Shown here in pieces: positions 8,319 to 17,427 of a stretch of 64,000 nucleotides of DNA. How positions within the stretch are numbered: position 1 is the stretch's first letter; the number at the start of each line of letters is the position of its first letter. The DNA lies in assembly GCF_900110705.1 (NCBI RefSeq), contig NZ_FOEJ01000001.1, forward strand, positions 7,501 through 71,500, in the 5' to 3' direction. A program made the position numbers and the translations under genes. A model generated the notes under the pieces. It saw only the letters and a program-made list of their open reading frames with translations, ran no database searches and was not told the origin of the DNA. The stretch is from Loktanella sp. DSM 29012 (GTDB taxonomy: Bacteria; Pseudomonadota; Alphaproteobacteria; Rhodobacterales; Rhodobacteraceae).

Positions 8319-8561
8319 TCAGACCCGTTTCAGGTCCGTGATGGACATGTCCCACGACAGCGGCGTGGGGTCGGGTTGCTGCCTGCTCTCTTCGGGCAGG
8401 GCGCGTCCGACCAGCGCGATGATTGCGATCACCGCCCAGATCGACAGAACCACGATCGCGGCATAGCCTGCCCCCTTGAGCATCAGCATCAGCACGTCAC
8501 CAGCCAGCCGGGACTTGTTGCTGACGCCCAGCAAGTTGGTCGAAGTTTCGTCGCTATTCAT
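8319..8561 (-). CDS. pufX: Photosynthetic reaction centre/LH1 accessory protein PufX
   Basis: 80 residues with one membrane helix (GAGYAAIVVLSIWAVIAIIALV). The block MLMLKGAGYA...LVGRALPEES corresponds to MMKGAGWAG...VVGRMLP of Rhodobacter sphaeroides PufX, and the position directly after pufM is right. PufX opens the LH1 ring so that quinone/quinol can exchange with the cytochrome bc1 complex. The GxG near the membrane entry (KGAG) is kept. The gene starts 12 nt after pufM with AAGGAG at the right distance. Overall identity to known PufX is low, as is usual in this family. Its presence instead of pufC points to the Rhodobacter-type puf operon. Confidence 0.88.
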   Translation of the reverse strand: MNSDETSTNLLGVSNKSRLAGDVLMLMLKGAGYAAIVVLSIWAVIAIIALVGRALPEESRQQPDPTPLSWDMSITDLKRV

Positions 8562-8573
8562 ATCGCACGCTCC

Positions 8574-9503
8574 TTAGTTGACTGGCGCATAGCCGTGGAT
8601 CTGTGCCCAGGCGAACCAATTGTCGACAACCGTGCCGGTCAGCAGGATCCCGATGCCGCCGGTCAGCGGTGTCAGGACAGCGAACCACCAGGCCCAGCGG
8701 TGAATGCCTTCCATCGTGGCGTTGAACCCCATGGTCCAGCGCCAGAACAAGGCGGCGCGTTCCGTTGCCGTGCCGCGGTCCACGATCTGTTCCAGCTCTC
8801 GGTCGCCGCCGAAACGGCTGACCGCCAGAATGGTTGCGCCATGCATCGCGAACAGCAGGGCAGAGCCATAAAGGAACGCGATCGAAAGCGCGTGGAACGG
8901 ATTGTAGAACAGGTTTCCGTAGGTGATCGAAAACAGATTGGTCCAATCGAGGTGGCTGAACACGCCGTAGGGGACGCCTTCGGACCAGCTGCCCATGGCA
9001 ATCGGACGAAAGAAGTTCAGCACAAAGATCAGCCACAACAGCGCGGCAAAGGCCCAGCTGACGTGATGGCCCATCCCCAGCGCCGTGGCGCGGGTATAGG
9101 TGCGGATCCACCATGCGATGCAGCCCACCCCAAAGAAGAAGCTGGAAATCAGCCACCAGCCACCTTCGTCCAGCGGGGCAAAGCCCAGACCGTAATCGGC
9201 TGGCGGCGGGTCCAGCGACAGCCAGAACAGATCGCGCAAGAAGATCCCCGGCGAATAATCCGCCTGATCCCAGAACGCCATGCCGATGATAAAGAACCAC
9301 GCAGCAAATCCGATGACCGCGACCAGACCGTATGGTCCCAGATGCACCGGACCGATCTGGGCGTTGCCGAAAATACCCGCCAGTGTCGAAAAGCCCGCCT
9401 TCTTGGACCGTTCGAAATCGGTGGTCAGGTCGCCTTCGCTGACGCCCATTTCGGGAGGACCCTGAACCTGGACGGCCGTAAAGATGTTTTGATACTCAGG
9501 CAT
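8574..9503 (-). CDS. pufM: Photosynthetic reaction centre subunit M
   Basis: 309 residues. One of the two five-helix subunits that bind the bacteriochlorophyll special pair, bacteriopheophytins, QA and the non-haem iron. The start [20 protein letters not shown] and the end [19 protein letters not shown] are typical. The special-pair/Fe region ([26 protein letters not shown]) has the conserved histidines. Strong AGGAGG upstream; pufL ends 13 nt before. Length agrees with Rhodobacter PufM. Confidence 0.98.
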   Translation of the reverse strand: MPEYQNIFTAVQVQGPPEMGVSEGDLTTDFERSKKAGFSTLAGIFGNAQIGPVHLGPYGLVAVIGFAAWFFIIGMAFWDQADYSPGIFLRDLFWLSLDPPPADYGLGFAPLDEGGWWLISSFFFGVGCIAWWIRTYTRATALGMGHHVSWAFAALLWLIFVLNFFRPIAMGSWSEGVPYGVFSHLDWTNLFSITYGNLFYNPFHALSIAFLYGSALLFAMHGATILAVSRFGGDRELEQIVDRGTATERAALFWRWTMGFNATMEGIHRWAWWFAVLTPLTGGIGILLTGTVVDNWFAWAQIHGYAPVN

Positions 9504-9516
9504 GTCTCATTCCTCC

Positions 9517-10350
9517 TTACAGGTTCACCCACCAGGGCAGTTCGTAATACCAGTCCCACCAGACGATCCATTCCTCGAACCAGATGGTGCCGGAAATCAC
9601 GATGCAGACGGCTGACCAAAAACCGGCCATCAGCGCCAGGAACAGACCCAGACGGTGGATGCCCAGCGGCCCGATCGAATAACCGATGAGATCGCGGAAA
9701 TAGGTGTCTTCGTGATCAGGCGAACGCACGACATCGCCTTTGCGGGCCGGGTTCATGGCCGACAGGATCAGCGATCCGTGCAACGCCAGCGCCAGTGCCG
9801 TGATCCAGAAGAAACTGATCGCGACCATGTGGGCGGGGTTATAGTGGAAGTTGCCGTAGGCGTATCCCACGTTGTTGACCCAATCGAGGTGGCTGAAGAT
9901 GCCGTAGGGAAATCCGTGACCCCAGGCGCCCATAAGGACGGGGCGGATGATGACCAGTGTGACATAGGCGAAAATCGCGACGCCGAATGCGAACGGCACG
10001 TGATAACCGATGCCCAGCTTGCGGCAGATTTCGACCTCTCGCATCATCCAGCCGACAAAGGCGAAGACGGCGCAGATGGTGATGATTTGCCACAACCCGC
10101 CTTCCAGCAGTGGCGCGGCCCCAAGGCCCACCTCCAGGCTGGGTGGATTGATGGAAATCAACCACGGGTTCCAGGTCGGTCCCTGACTCGCACCGTAGAA
10201 AATCAGAATTGTGCCCAAGGCCGAAAAGAAGAAGGTCACGACCCCGAAGAAGCCGACATAAAACGGCCCCACCCAGAAATCGAACAGGTCTCCTCCGACA
10301 AGCGTCCCGCCGCGGACGCGGTATTTTCGCTCGAAGCTGAGTTGCGCCAT
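9517..10350 (-). CDS. pufL: Photosynthetic reaction centre subunit L
   Basis: 277 residues. Begins [20 protein letters not shown] and ends with [17 protein letters not shown], both hallmark PufL segments. The helix with the special-pair histidine ([19 protein letters not shown]) and the QB/iron region ([12 protein letters not shown]) are intact. It forms the reaction-centre core with PufM and the H subunit (puhA, not in this window). The 95-bp space before it holds the classical intercistronic hairpin (10406-10431). Confidence 0.98.
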   Translation of the reverse strand: MAQLSFERKYRVRGGTLVGGDLFDFWVGPFYVGFFGVVTFFFSALGTILIFYGASQGPTWNPWLISINPPSLEVGLGAAPLLEGGLWQIITICAVFAFVGWMMREVEICRKLGIGYHVPFAFGVAIFAYVTLVIIRPVLMGAWGHGFPYGIFSHLDWVNNVGYAYGNFHYNPAHMVAISFFWITALALALHGSLILSAMNPARKGDVVRSPDHEDTYFRDLIGYSIGPLGIHRLGLFLALMAGFWSAVCIVISGTIWFEEWIVWWDWYYELPWWVNL

Positions 10351-10405
10351 TATGCGTCCCCTCGTTGCGTGACGCGGCCCCCATGGCCGTATCGTTTGTT
10401 GTTTA

Positions 10406-10431
10406 CCGAGGGCGGGTCACCCCGCCCTCGG
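10406..10431 (-). promoter_or_regulatory. pufA-pufL intercistronic RNA hairpin
   Basis: Perfect 11-bp stem CCGAGGGCGGG/CCCGCCCTCGG with a 4-nt loop, 15 bp after pufA and 56 bp before pufL. In Rhodobacter, a hairpin at this exact place protects the pufBA segment from 3' decay and gives more LH1 than reaction-centre mRNA. No T-run follows, so it is not a plain terminator. Confidence 0.85.
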
Positions 10432-10445
10432 CGAAGTTTCAATGC

Positions 10446-10613
10446 TTATTCAGCGGCCATTTCGCTACCGAATGCACGGTTGAACCAGTTCGTCTCCGGA
10501 TTGCTCAGCAGGACGAGGTGAATCATCGCTGCCAGCAGAAAAAGGAAGACGCCCTGTGCCACGAAAACGCGGCGCGGATCGAAAATGAGCCAGATCTTGT
10601 AGAACTGTGCCAT
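10446..10613 (-). CDS. pufA: Light-harvesting 1 (B875) alpha polypeptide
   Basis: 55 residues beginning [20 protein letters not shown], with one membrane helix and the bacteriochlorophyll-ligating histidine in [10 protein letters not shown] (His32). The tail [14 protein letters not shown] has the usual Trp. Together with PufB it forms the LH1 ring around the reaction centre. AAGGAGA precedes the ATG; pufB ends 12 nt upstream. Confidence 0.97.
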   Translation of the reverse strand: MAQFYKIWLIFDPRRVFVAQGVFLFLLAAMIHLVLLSNPETNWFNRAFGSEMAAE

Positions 10614-10625
10614 GATAGGTCTCCT

Positions 10626-10784
10626 TTAGCTCCAGTTGAACCAGGGCAGTTTGATGTACGTCAGTACGTGAGCGACGACTGCGACCGCGGTAAAGATCGC
10701 AAATCCGCTCATGTAGACTGTGTGCAGCTCCTGCGCTTGCTCGTCTGTCAGACCTGTAAAGGACAGGTCAGTTTTATCAGCCAT
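10626..10784 (-). CDS. pufB: Light-harvesting 1 (B875) beta polypeptide
   Basis: 52 residues beginning [20 protein letters not shown]. The single membrane helix holds the bacteriochlorophyll-binding histidine ([14 protein letters not shown], His39), and the protein ends with the typical PWFNWS. The start at 10784 is fixed by GGAGAC just upstream and by the family N-terminus; an in-frame ATG at 10865 is too far upstream. Confidence 0.97.
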   Translation of the reverse strand: MADKTDLSFTGLTDEQAQELHTVYMSGFAIFTAVAVVAHVLTYIKLPWFNWS

Positions 10785-10835
10785 CGTTAGTCTCCAACTT
10801 TGAACTGACGCCGCGCACCCCGGCGGCCGGGTCTT

Positions 10836-10854
10836 ACGAGGGCTCCTCCCTCGT
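10836..10854 (-). promoter_or_regulatory. pufQ-pufB intercistronic hairpin
   Basis: ACGAGGG/CCCTCGT 7-bp stem with CTCCT loop in the 108-bp space between pufQ and pufB. In Rhodobacter this spacer is processed by RNase E and a stem-loop protects the pufBA 5' end; the same role is inferred here. Confidence 0.5.
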
Positions 10855-10892
10855 GGTATCCGCAAGTCCGGGGACCGGCGAAATTCGAAACG

Positions 10893-11114
10893 CTAGGCAC
10901 TGAAGATGTGCGGCGTGATGATACGGGCCTGGCTCCAGGCGCTGGCGATGGGGCCCTTTTCGGGCAGCTCCATCCGGCGCGCGGCCTTCAGCACCCAGGT
11001 CAATAGCGACAGCGGCAGCGTCGCCGCAAAGATCAGCGCGAAATACGCATAATACTCGCGCTTGGGCGGTGCCGTGCGATCGCGGACCATCTGGTTTGTG
11101 GTGAAGTCAGTCAT
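10893..11114 (-). CDS. pufQ: Bacteriochlorophyll-synthesis/puf regulatory protein PufQ
   Basis: 73 residues with one membrane segment ([22 protein letters not shown]). The motif [20 protein letters not shown] matches the PufQ family. PufQ stimulates bacteriochlorophyll synthesis, probably as a carrier of tetrapyrrole intermediates. The ATG overlaps the bchZ stop (ATGA), and it is the first gene of the puf part of the superoperon. The puf promoter would be expected inside the end of bchZ. Confidence 0.9.
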   Translation of the reverse strand: MTDFTTNQMVRDRTAPPKREYYAYFALIFAATLPLSLLTWVLKAARRMELPEKGPIASAWSQARIITPHIFSA

Positions 11115-12562
11115 GTCTGTCCTCCTGATTGAAGCGCCGCCACGGTGGTCAGCACCACGCGGTCGTCCCCGTTGTCGCGGGCCGATTTTTCAGCGGCGTC
11201 GCGCAATGATTTGGCCGCCGAGATCCGGGTCAGGATCGGATGGCTGGCCACGATTTCATCCAGACGCGCCTGCGCGTCGGCATCCCACGGCAACTGCCGT
11301 GTGGTGGTCGGTGTCGCCGGGCCCGCGTCCATGTCGGACCCCAGCGGCAAAATGTGGAACAGGGCATCGAACAGCCCGTTGCAAACCTCTTGCAGCAGAT
11401 AGGTCGCACCGGCGTAGCCCATGAAAGGCGTGCCGGTATGCCGGCGGATCGCGGCCCCGGGAAAGCTGGCGGGAATAAAGGCGGGTGCGGGTCCGAACCC
11501 GGCCTTCATTTCGGCCATGTACATTTTTTCGTTGATCGACCCCATCACGATCAGTGGACGTTTGGTGTGCATCATGTGCCGCACCTCGTCGTTGTTCGTT
11601 TTCTTGCCGCGCACACGGGACACCGCAAAAGCGCAGGGAAATCCCAAATCGGTTTCCAGGTAATTGCGGATGCCGCGGGTGTAGGTTTCGTTCGCGACCA
11701 CGGCGAATTCGCATGTCGCGAAAAAGTCCTGCGTGACCGACCGCCACAGATCCCAGATCGGTTTCAGCGTGGAATGCTTTTCCTGCTCAATAAATGGTTC
11801 AGGGTCGAGGCCCAGCAAACCACCCAAAGTGCGCAGAAATTTCGTCGTCTGTTCGATCCCCATGGGGGCTTGCAGATACGGCTTGCCCAGCACCTCGCAT
11901 AGCCCGCGACCAAATTCACGATACATGCAGATGTTGACGTCGGCATTCACCAGATTGCGCATCTCGGCCAGATGGCTGCCCAGCGGCATGACCATGTTGA
12001 CGTCAGCGCCGATGCCTTCGACCAGACGCCGGATTTCAGCCAGGTCTGACGGCATGTTGAACGTGCCATACATCGGCCCAAGGATGTTGACCCGCGGGGC
12101 CGCACCCTCTTCGCGCTTTTTCTCGGGGGGCATACGCCCCTTGGTCTGGCCGAATTCGGTAAACAGCCATGTCATCGCACGGTCAGCCGATTCCCATTGA
12201 TCCTCGTCGATGGTTCGCGGCAGGAAACGCTGAATATTGGTGCCCTGCGGCGTGACACCGCCACCGATCATCTCGGCAATCGACCCGGTCACGACAACGG
12301 CGGGCAGTGCGGGATCCAACACCTGCCAGGCGCGCTTCATCGCCTCTTCGGTGCCTTCGCCCATTTCGGTTTCACCTAGGCCGGTGACGACAATCGGCAG
12401 CTCGTGCGGCGGCAATCCGTCGGTGTAATGCAGAACAGAGGTCACAGGCAGGTTTTCGCAACCCACGGGACCGTCAATGACAACCTGCAAACCCTTGGTG
12501 GCGCAAAACGCATAGACAGCACCCCAGTACCCGCCGGCCCGGTCGTGATCGGTGACTAGCAT
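11111..12562 (-). CDS. bchZ: Chlorophyllide a reductase subunit Z
   Basis: 483 residues. Catalytic NifK-like subunit of the nitrogenase-like enzyme that reduces ring B of chlorophyllide a. The start [19 protein letters not shown] and the cluster-binding region [20 protein letters not shown] are nearly identical to Rhodobacter BchZ. GGAGG stands 7 nt before the ATG. It is separated from bchY by 109 bp that include a REP-like element (12578-12619) whose end supplies the ribosome-binding region. The 3' end overlaps pufQ by 4 nt. Confidence 0.98.
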   Translation of the reverse strand: MLVTDHDRAGGYWGAVYAFCATKGLQVVIDGPVGCENLPVTSVLHYTDGLPPHELPIVVTGLGETEMGEGTEEAMKRAWQVLDPALPAVVVTGSIAEMIGGGVTPQGTNIQRFLPRTIDEDQWESADRAMTWLFTEFGQTKGRMPPEKKREEGAAPRVNILGPMYGTFNMPSDLAEIRRLVEGIGADVNMVMPLGSHLAEMRNLVNADVNICMYREFGRGLCEVLGKPYLQAPMGIEQTTKFLRTLGGLLGLDPEPFIEQEKHSTLKPIWDLWRSVTQDFFATCEFAVVANETYTRGIRNYLETDLGFPCAFAVSRVRGKKTNNDEVRHMMHTKRPLIVMGSINEKMYMAEMKAGFGPAPAFIPASFPGAAIRRHTGTPFMGYAGATYLLQEVCNGLFDALFHILPLGSDMDAGPATPTTTRQLPWDADAQARLDEIVASHPILTRISAAKSLRDAAEKSARDNGDDRVVLTTVAALQSGGQT

Positions 12563-12577
12563 GGCGCAGCCCTCCGC

Positions 12578-12619
12578 ATCATCTTGCCCGAAATACTCCG
12601 GGGTCCGGGGCAGCGCCCC
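12578..12619 (+). repeat. REP-like palindromic element between bchY and bchZ
   Basis: Plus-strand layout: ATCATCTTGCCCGAAATACT, then CCGGGG, then GGGGC-AGC-GCCCC. The same layout recurs at 14149, 27491, 35664 and 52504. Read on the minus strand it runs hairpin, GTATTT, GCAAGATGATG, GGAGG and then the bchZ start, a context shared with the copy before livF. Confidence 0.75.
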
Positions 12620-12671
12620 GAAAGGGGTGGGTGGGCGGGCCTACCCACCACATATGACCGGGATGCAGACA

Positions 12672-14270
12672 TCATATCATCTGCTCCGCTTTGGTAGCGC
12701 GGGCCTGCTTATCCAGCTTTTTCTGGTGCTGTGCGCGGAAATCGGGGCGCAGGTTGGGTGCGCCCTCCCAGACACCAGCCGTATCGCCATGGCCCACACC
12801 CTCGAAAAAGCCCTTCATCTTGGCCATCCGATCGGTATTGCCCATCGCGGCGGTGACGACCTGTTGCAGGCTGCCCGCACCGGCAGGCCCCATCAGGGGC
12901 CGGGCGGAAATAAGATTGGTGAAATACAGCGCCGGGATGCCTAGCTCCTTGGCCTTTTGCACGACCGGCGTCGTACCGATCGCGAGGTCAGGACGGACAC
13001 CTTCCATTGCAGCCAGATCATCCTCGAGGCTCGCGCGGAATTTGACTTTGACGCCCTTCGCTTCCAGCCAGGCGGCATCATCGGCAGACCAAGGCGTCTT
13101 GGGGCAAGCCGTGCCCACATAGGGCACATGCGCGCCGCTTTCGATCAGCAGCCGCGCGACCAGCAATTCAGATCCTTCGTATCCCGACACCGTGATCGTG
13201 CCCTTGACCTGCGCGCCGGACAGCGCACCCTTGATCGCGGGCAAAAATGCGTTTTGCGCCGCTGCAACCTTGTCGGCAGCGATCCCGTAGGCGTCGCCGA
13301 TACCGGCCAGCCAGGCGGCGGTGCCATCCATCCCGACCGGTGCAGAACCGACGACCTTGCGGCCGGCCGCCTGAAACTCGCGCACGCTTGCGGTGTAGAA
13401 TGGATGGATCGCCGCCGCGACACCGCAATCCAGCGCGGCATATAGCTCGCGCCATTCACGTGTCGGGACGGTCGGACCGGCGGACAGGCCCATCGGGGCC
13501 AGCATGGCACCAATCATCATCGGATCGGCGGGGAACATCTCACCCAAGAGGGCGACGGCGGGCAGATCCGACGCCGCGCGATCCGGTCGCGCGACGGGTC
13601 CGGCCTCCGCCTCGGCACGGGCATAGTTCAGCATGGCCCCTGCGAGAACGTCCTTTGCCTCGGCGTGGGTGGGGATGCCGAAACCGGGCACATCGATCCC
13701 GATGATGCGCACGCCGTTGATGTCCTTAGGCAGCAACCGCAGCGGTACGCCGGAGGCAGTCGGCACGCAGAGGTTCGTCACCACGATCGCGTCGTAGCGA
13801 TCAGGATCGGCCATGTCGTGAACGCTTTCGCGGATGTCCTCGAACAGCTTGCCCGTGACCAGCGATTCGGAATTGAAAGGCACGTAACCGACAGACCGGC
13901 GCGCGCCGTAGAAATGCGACACGAACGTCAGTCCGTAGACGCAGCAGGCAGAACCCGACAGGACGGTTGCCACGCGTTTCATTCGCAAACCGACACGCAG
14001 TGACCCGAATGCAGGGCACATCGACTGCGGCTGATCGTGTGGCCCCTTGGGGTAATCGACGGCATATTGGTCGAGGATATCAGATTGGCCCGCATTGCGC
14101 GCGGCGGTGTCCAGTTCGGATTTCGATGCGCATAGGCCTGCGTCAGCAGGGGGCTCTGCCCCCGATGCTATCGCATCTCCCCCGGGATATTTTTGACCAG
14201 AAGAAGCCGGGGCCTCGGTCACCATGACCGTGCCGGAGGCGTCCTTGCTGACATGAAATCCCTCACGCAT
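12672..14270 (-). CDS. bchY: Chlorophyllide a reductase subunit Y (with in-frame palindromic insertion)
   Basis: 532 residues, longer than the roughly 480-500 usual for BchY. NifD-like subunit that with BchZ forms the catalytic tetramer. Core motifs PHDQPQSMCPAFGSLRVG (about residues 78-95), SGSACCVYGLTFVSHFYGAR and TNLCVPTASGVPLRLLP hold the cluster-ligating cysteines. The start at 14270 (overlapping the bchX stop by 8 nt) is the only reasonable one: no in-frame ATG, GTG or TTG lies between residue 22 and the conserved core. Residues about 22-41 (SSGQKYPGGDAIASGAEPP) are encoded by a REP-like element that otherwise occurs between genes here. Function is probably intact because the insert is in the variable N-terminal arm. 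Confidence 0.96.
   Translation of the reverse strand: MREGFHVSKDASGTVMVTEAPASSGQKYPGGDAIASGAEPPADAGLCASKSELDTAARNAGQSDILDQYAVDYPKGPHDQPQSMCPAFGSLRVGLRMKRVATVLSGSACCVYGLTFVSHFYGARRSVGYVPFNSESLVTGKLFEDIRESVHDMADPDRYDAIVVTNLCVPTASGVPLRLLPKDINGVRIIGIDVPGFGIPTHAEAKDVLAGAMLNYARAEAEAGPVARPDRAASDLPAVALLGEMFPADPMMIGAMLAPMGLSAGPTVPTREWRELYAALDCGVAAAIHPFYTASVREFQAAGRKVVGSAPVGMDGTAAWLAGIGDAYGIAADKVAAAQNAFLPAIKGALSGAQVKGTITVSGYEGSELLVARLLIESGAHVPYVGTACPKTPWSADDAAWLEAKGVKVKFRASLEDDLAAMEGVRPDLAIGTTPVVQKAKELGIPALYFTNLISARPLMGPAGAGSLQQVVTAAMGNTDRMAKMKGFFEGVGHGDTAGVWEGAPNLRPDFRAQHQKKLDKQARATKAEQMI
14149..14206 (-). repeat. REP-like palindromic element inside the bchY coding region
   Basis: On the plus strand: GGGGGCTCTGCCCCC, a GATGC/GCATC hairpin, then CCCCCGGGATATTTTTGACC followed by AGAAGAAG. 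The intergenic copy at 27491-27551 has the same order (GGGGGC..GCCCCC, a GCGGC/GCCGC hairpin, then GAGTATTTCCAACCAGAAGAAG split by one base change). Here the element is read through in frame as part of BchY. Confidence 0.8.
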
Positions 14271-15267
14271 CGTCATAGATGACCTCGAGGCTGTCCTTGA
14301 TGGCACCGTGCTTGCCGCGCATGTCCGTGTCGGTTGCGGGCACCAATTCATAATCGCCGCCCGTGTCCTTGCTGTCGAACAGGGCCAGAAGGCCGTCCTG
14401 ATCCAGCGGCGTCGGGCGGACGGGGGGCGCGATGCCGACGGCCTCTGCTAGGCCCTCGAACATTGGACCCCACTGCGATTTATGCGTGCCGACGATCTGG
14501 TAGTTCGCCGATTTCTTTCGCAAGTCATCGTCCTGCGGGATTGCCGACAGCACCGGGATATCGACGGCCTTCGCAAAGGCTTGCGCCTCACCGGTGCCAT
14601 CGTCCTTGTTGATCACAAGGCCCGCGACACCGACGTTGCCGCCCATCTTGCGGAAATATTCCACGGCGGAGCAGACGTTGTTCGCCACATACAGAGATTG
14701 CAGGTCGTTTGACGCAACCAGAATGACCTTTTGCGCCATGTCCCGCGCGATGGGCAGGCCAAAGCCGCCGCAGACCACGTCGCCAAGAAAATCGAGCAGG
14801 ACGTAATCAAAATCCCAATCGTGAAAGCCCAGCTTCTCCAAGAGCTCGAACCCGTGGATGATCCCGCGACCGCCACAGCCGCGACCGACCTCTGGCCCGC
14901 CGAGTTCCATCGCGAACACGCCGCCGCGTTTGAAGCAGACGTCGCCGATCTTGACCTCTTCGCCGGCCAGTTTCTTCTTGGAGGAGGTTTCGATGATCGT
15001 GGGACAGGCCTTGCCGCCGAACAGCAAAGATGTGGTGTCGGATTTGGGATCGCAGCCGATCAGCAGCACACGTTTGCCCATTTCGGCCATCATGTGCGAC
15101 AGGTTCGCGAGCGTGAAGGATTTGCCGATGCCACCCTTGCCGTAGATCGCGATGATCTGCGTTTTGGACGTGGGTTCCCCCTGAGGCACCTCGAGCGTGG
15201 CCTCTGAGTTGGCCTCGTCGCGCAGGGTGCGATCGTAATCCTTGAGGTTCGGGATTTCGTCTTTCAT
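14263..15267 (-). CDS. bchX: Chlorophyllide a reductase iron protein, subunit X
   Basis: 334 residues. NifH-like ATPase that passes electrons to BchYZ. P-loop [20 protein letters not shown] (Walker A at about 43-50), CDPKSDTT, and the two cysteines that bridge the [4Fe-4S] cluster in GRGCGGRG and GDVVCGGFG. The C-terminus SLEVIYDDA is the family signature. Start 15267 was taken because it makes an ATGA overlap with bchC and gives the family length; an ATG 11 codons upstream lies inside bchC. Confidence 0.98.
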   Translation of the reverse strand: MKDEIPNLKDYDRTLRDEANSEATLEVPQGEPTSKTQIIAIYGKGGIGKSFTLANLSHMMAEMGKRVLLIGCDPKSDTTSLLFGGKACPTIIETSSKKKLAGEEVKIGDVCFKRGGVFAMELGGPEVGRGCGGRGIIHGFELLEKLGFHDWDFDYVLLDFLGDVVCGGFGLPIARDMAQKVILVASNDLQSLYVANNVCSAVEYFRKMGGNVGVAGLVINKDDGTGEAQAFAKAVDIPVLSAIPQDDDLRKKSANYQIVGTHKSQWGPMFEGLAEAVGIAPPVRPTPLDQDGLLALFDSKDTGGDYELVPATDTDMRGKHGAIKDSLEVIYDDA

Positions 15268-16199
15268 GCGGCGTTCCAATCGAGGATCATTTTGAGACAA
15301 GCGGTATCGGTAAAGGCTGTTTGATAGGCCTCTGCCGCGTTACGCGCCGGGCGCGTGTGGGTGATGAGGCCGGACAGGTTCAAAAGTCCGCCCTCGACCA
15401 GATCGCGGGTGGCGACCATGTCGGAGGCCTGCCATTCGGCGGCGATGCGGATGCGGGCTTCGCGCATGAAGGCCGGAGCAAAGGCGAACTGGATCGGATC
15501 GGTGTAGAACCCGGCCAGCGTGATCTCGCCCCCTTTGGCCAGACGGCCAATAAGGTCCGGCAGCAGGCTGGCCTGGCCAGACGCGTCGTAGATCGCGTTG
15601 TAATCGCGGCGCTGATCGGTGGCGGGATCAATGACATCGTACCCCTGCGCACCACCGCGCCGCGCCGGATCGATTTCCCAGACTGTCGGGGCCAGGGCAC
15701 CAGACAGCACAGTCAGACGGGCCAGCAGGCGACCCAAGGTGCCGTGTCCCACAATGAGGTCAGGTGCGGATTTACCAGGGCCCGTCATCGCATGATAGGC
15801 GGTCGCGGCGAGGGCCAGCAAGGCACCAGCGGGCCCGTGTCCTGCGTCCATTTCCGTCACCCGCGCAGCAGGTGTGACCAGCGTTGCTGCGGACGCCCCG
15901 AACAGACCATGCGCGTCGCGGTAGCAGGTGGCACCGGGGACAAAGACGGTTGCACCGACAGCCACTGACGGGTCATGCGATTCGACGACCTCGCCGGTCG
16001 CCTCGTAGCCGGGCACCAGCGGGTAGCCCATGCCGGGAAACGGCGGCATCGCCCCGGACCAGAACAGCTTTTCGGTTCCTGTGGAAATACCCGAATGGCG
16101 CACAGCCACAACAACATCCCCCGCAGACGGCGGCGTCAAAGCCACCGATTCGACGCCGATGCGGCGCGGTTCATGCAAGAGGATGGCGTCAGTATTCAC
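15264..16199 (-). CDS. bchC: Bacteriochlorophyllide a dehydrogenase BchC
   Basis: 311 residues. Zinc-type medium-chain dehydrogenase that oxidises the C3 hydroxyethyl group to acetyl in bacteriochlorophyll a synthesis. Conserved blocks: [47 protein letters not shown] and the nucleotide-binding segment [15 protein letters not shown]. No ATG is available. GTG at 16199 ([12 protein letters not shown]...) aligns with the family N-terminus and has GGGAAAG just upstream; a second GTG at 16223 adds eight residues. Two PpsR-type boxes lie 74-117 bp upstream, as in Rhodobacter. Confidence 0.95.
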   Translation of the reverse strand: MNTDAILLHEPRRIGVESVALTPPSAGDVVVAVRHSGISTGTEKLFWSGAMPPFPGMGYPLVPGYEATGEVVESHDPSVAVGATVFVPGATCYRDAHGLFGASAATLVTPAARVTEMDAGHGPAGALLALAATAYHAMTGPGKSAPDLIVGHGTLGRLLARLTVLSGALAPTVWEIDPARRGGAQGYDVIDPATDQRRDYNAIYDASGQASLLPDLIGRLAKGGEITLAGFYTDPIQFAFAPAFMREARIRIAAEWQASDMVATRDLVEGGLLNLSGLITHTRPARNAAEAYQTAFTDTACLKMILDWNAA

Positions 16200-16272
16200 G
16201 AAGCTTTCCCACGTTTCCCACACAGTCGTTGCGACCCCGGGGCAACTGTCACTTTAACCTGACGCGACGTTG

Positions 16273-16290
16273 TGTCAACCCAGTTAGACA
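16273..16290. promoter_or_regulatory. PpsR/CrtJ-type operator, bchC proximal
   Basis: TGTCAACCCAGTTAGACA is an exact TGT-N12-ACA box, the binding site of the aerobic/light repressor PpsR (CrtJ). It lies between crtF and bchC. The TTGACA -35-like hexamer is contained in it on the minus strand. Confidence 0.88.
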
Positions 16291-16297
16291 TTATATG

Positions 16298-16315
16298 TGT
16301 CAACTTTGATTTACA
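16298..16315. promoter_or_regulatory. PpsR/CrtJ-type operator, bchC distal
   Basis: TGTCAACTTTGATTTACA, a second exact TGT-N12-ACA box. It is 25 bp from the first and overlaps the crtF stop codon. Paired boxes are the norm for cooperative PpsR binding at bchC. Confidence 0.88.
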
Positions 16316-17427
16316 CCTGTCACGACGCTCGTGACGAAGGGCCGCGCTGATCGCGGTATCCGGACATCCCCGAAACCGGCCTGCATCAAGAGGGCGGACA
16401 CCTGTGCCGGTGACCGCGCAGCACCCGTGCGCATCGCCTGACAATAGAGTGCAAAATAGGCATCTCCTGCACGCGTCGGACGCGCGCCGCCCGTCATGGG
16501 TTCTGACACGATGATGCGTCCGCCCCGCGGCAGTGCCGCCCGGACCGCCCGCAAAAGCGCCAGGACCGTATCATCCGCATGGTCGTAGAGCACCCGCACG
16601 AGGGTGATGACGTCCGCGCCCTCAGGCAGCGGATCGTCGCGGAATGATCCGGCATGGATAATCGTGCGCGCCGACAGCCCGGCCTGTGCGAATCTCTGGC
16701 GGGCGGCGGGCACGACGGCAGGCAGATCAAACAGCATCAGCTGCGGCGCAGCGTGCCGCACACCGACTGCCGCCAGAAACGCACCCGTGCCACCGCCGAT
16801 GTCCATGATGCAGCGCGCGCGCCCCAAATCGACGGCATCCAGCGTGTCCTGTGCCACCAGCGACTGACTGTCCGCCATCAGCTGTGAATAGGTCTGCGCC
16901 ACGGCAGGGTCAGCAACACCGCCCGCTCCAAAGACATAGGGCCAGAAATCCGCGAGTTCTGTCGTCACCTCATCGCGAAAAAAGGCAACCGGGTCCGACA
17001 GATCCCTGTACAGGACGTCGTGGTGCGCGATCATCTGCTGCAACCCCGGCACACCGGCCAGCGCAGCCCCCCGCGTCGTCAGTTGCCACAGGCCGCGCCT
17101 CTGCCGCAGCAGGCCCAGACTGGCAGCGCCATTCAGCAAAAGCGTCATGTTGCGCAGCGGGACCGAGGCACGTTGAGCCAGCGCCGCCGTCGGTGACGGG
17201 GCGTCGAGCAATTGCGCCGGTATGTCGAAACGTACAAAGGCCTGCAAAATCTGACTGTGGCAAAACCCGGCCACCAGATCGAACATCGCCTCGCCTTCGC
17301 GCCGGACGAGGCGACGCAGCAGTGGAATGCGGGCACAGCGCGCCTGAAACGCAGGATCAGCCATCAGACGGGTCCAGCGCGAGGTCCGCACACCCAGTCG
17401 CGCAGGCCGGTCGTCGATTGCCGTCAT
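16300..17427 (-). CDS. crtF: Hydroxyneurosporene/demethylspheroidene O-methyltransferase CrtF
   Basis: 375 residues. SAM-dependent O-methyltransferase of the plant-COMT type, which methylates the C1 hydroxyl of carotenoids to give spheroidene-type products. Residues 1-150 form the winged-helix dimerisation part (FDLVAGFCHSQILQAFVRFDIPAQL). The SAM site is CIMDIGGGTGAFLAA (about 207-221), followed by LMLFDLPAVV and the catalytic region LVRVLYDHADD. The ATG overlaps the crtE stop (ATGA). The last bases overlap a PpsR box. Confidence 0.95.
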   Translation of the reverse strand: MTAIDDRPARLGVRTSRWTRLMADPAFQARCARIPLLRRLVRREGEAMFDLVAGFCHSQILQAFVRFDIPAQLLDAPSPTAALAQRASVPLRNMTLLLNGAASLGLLRQRRGLWQLTTRGAALAGVPGLQQMIAHHDVLYRDLSDPVAFFRDEVTTELADFWPYVFGAGGVADPAVAQTYSQLMADSQSLVAQDTLDAVDLGRARCIMDIGGGTGAFLAAVGVRHAAPQLMLFDLPAVVPAARQRFAQAGLSARTIIHAGSFRDDPLPEGADVITLVRVLYDHADDTVLALLRAVRAALPRGGRIIVSEPMTGGARPTRAGDAYFALYCQAMRTGAARSPAQVSALLMQAGFGDVRIPRSARPFVTSVVTGVNQS

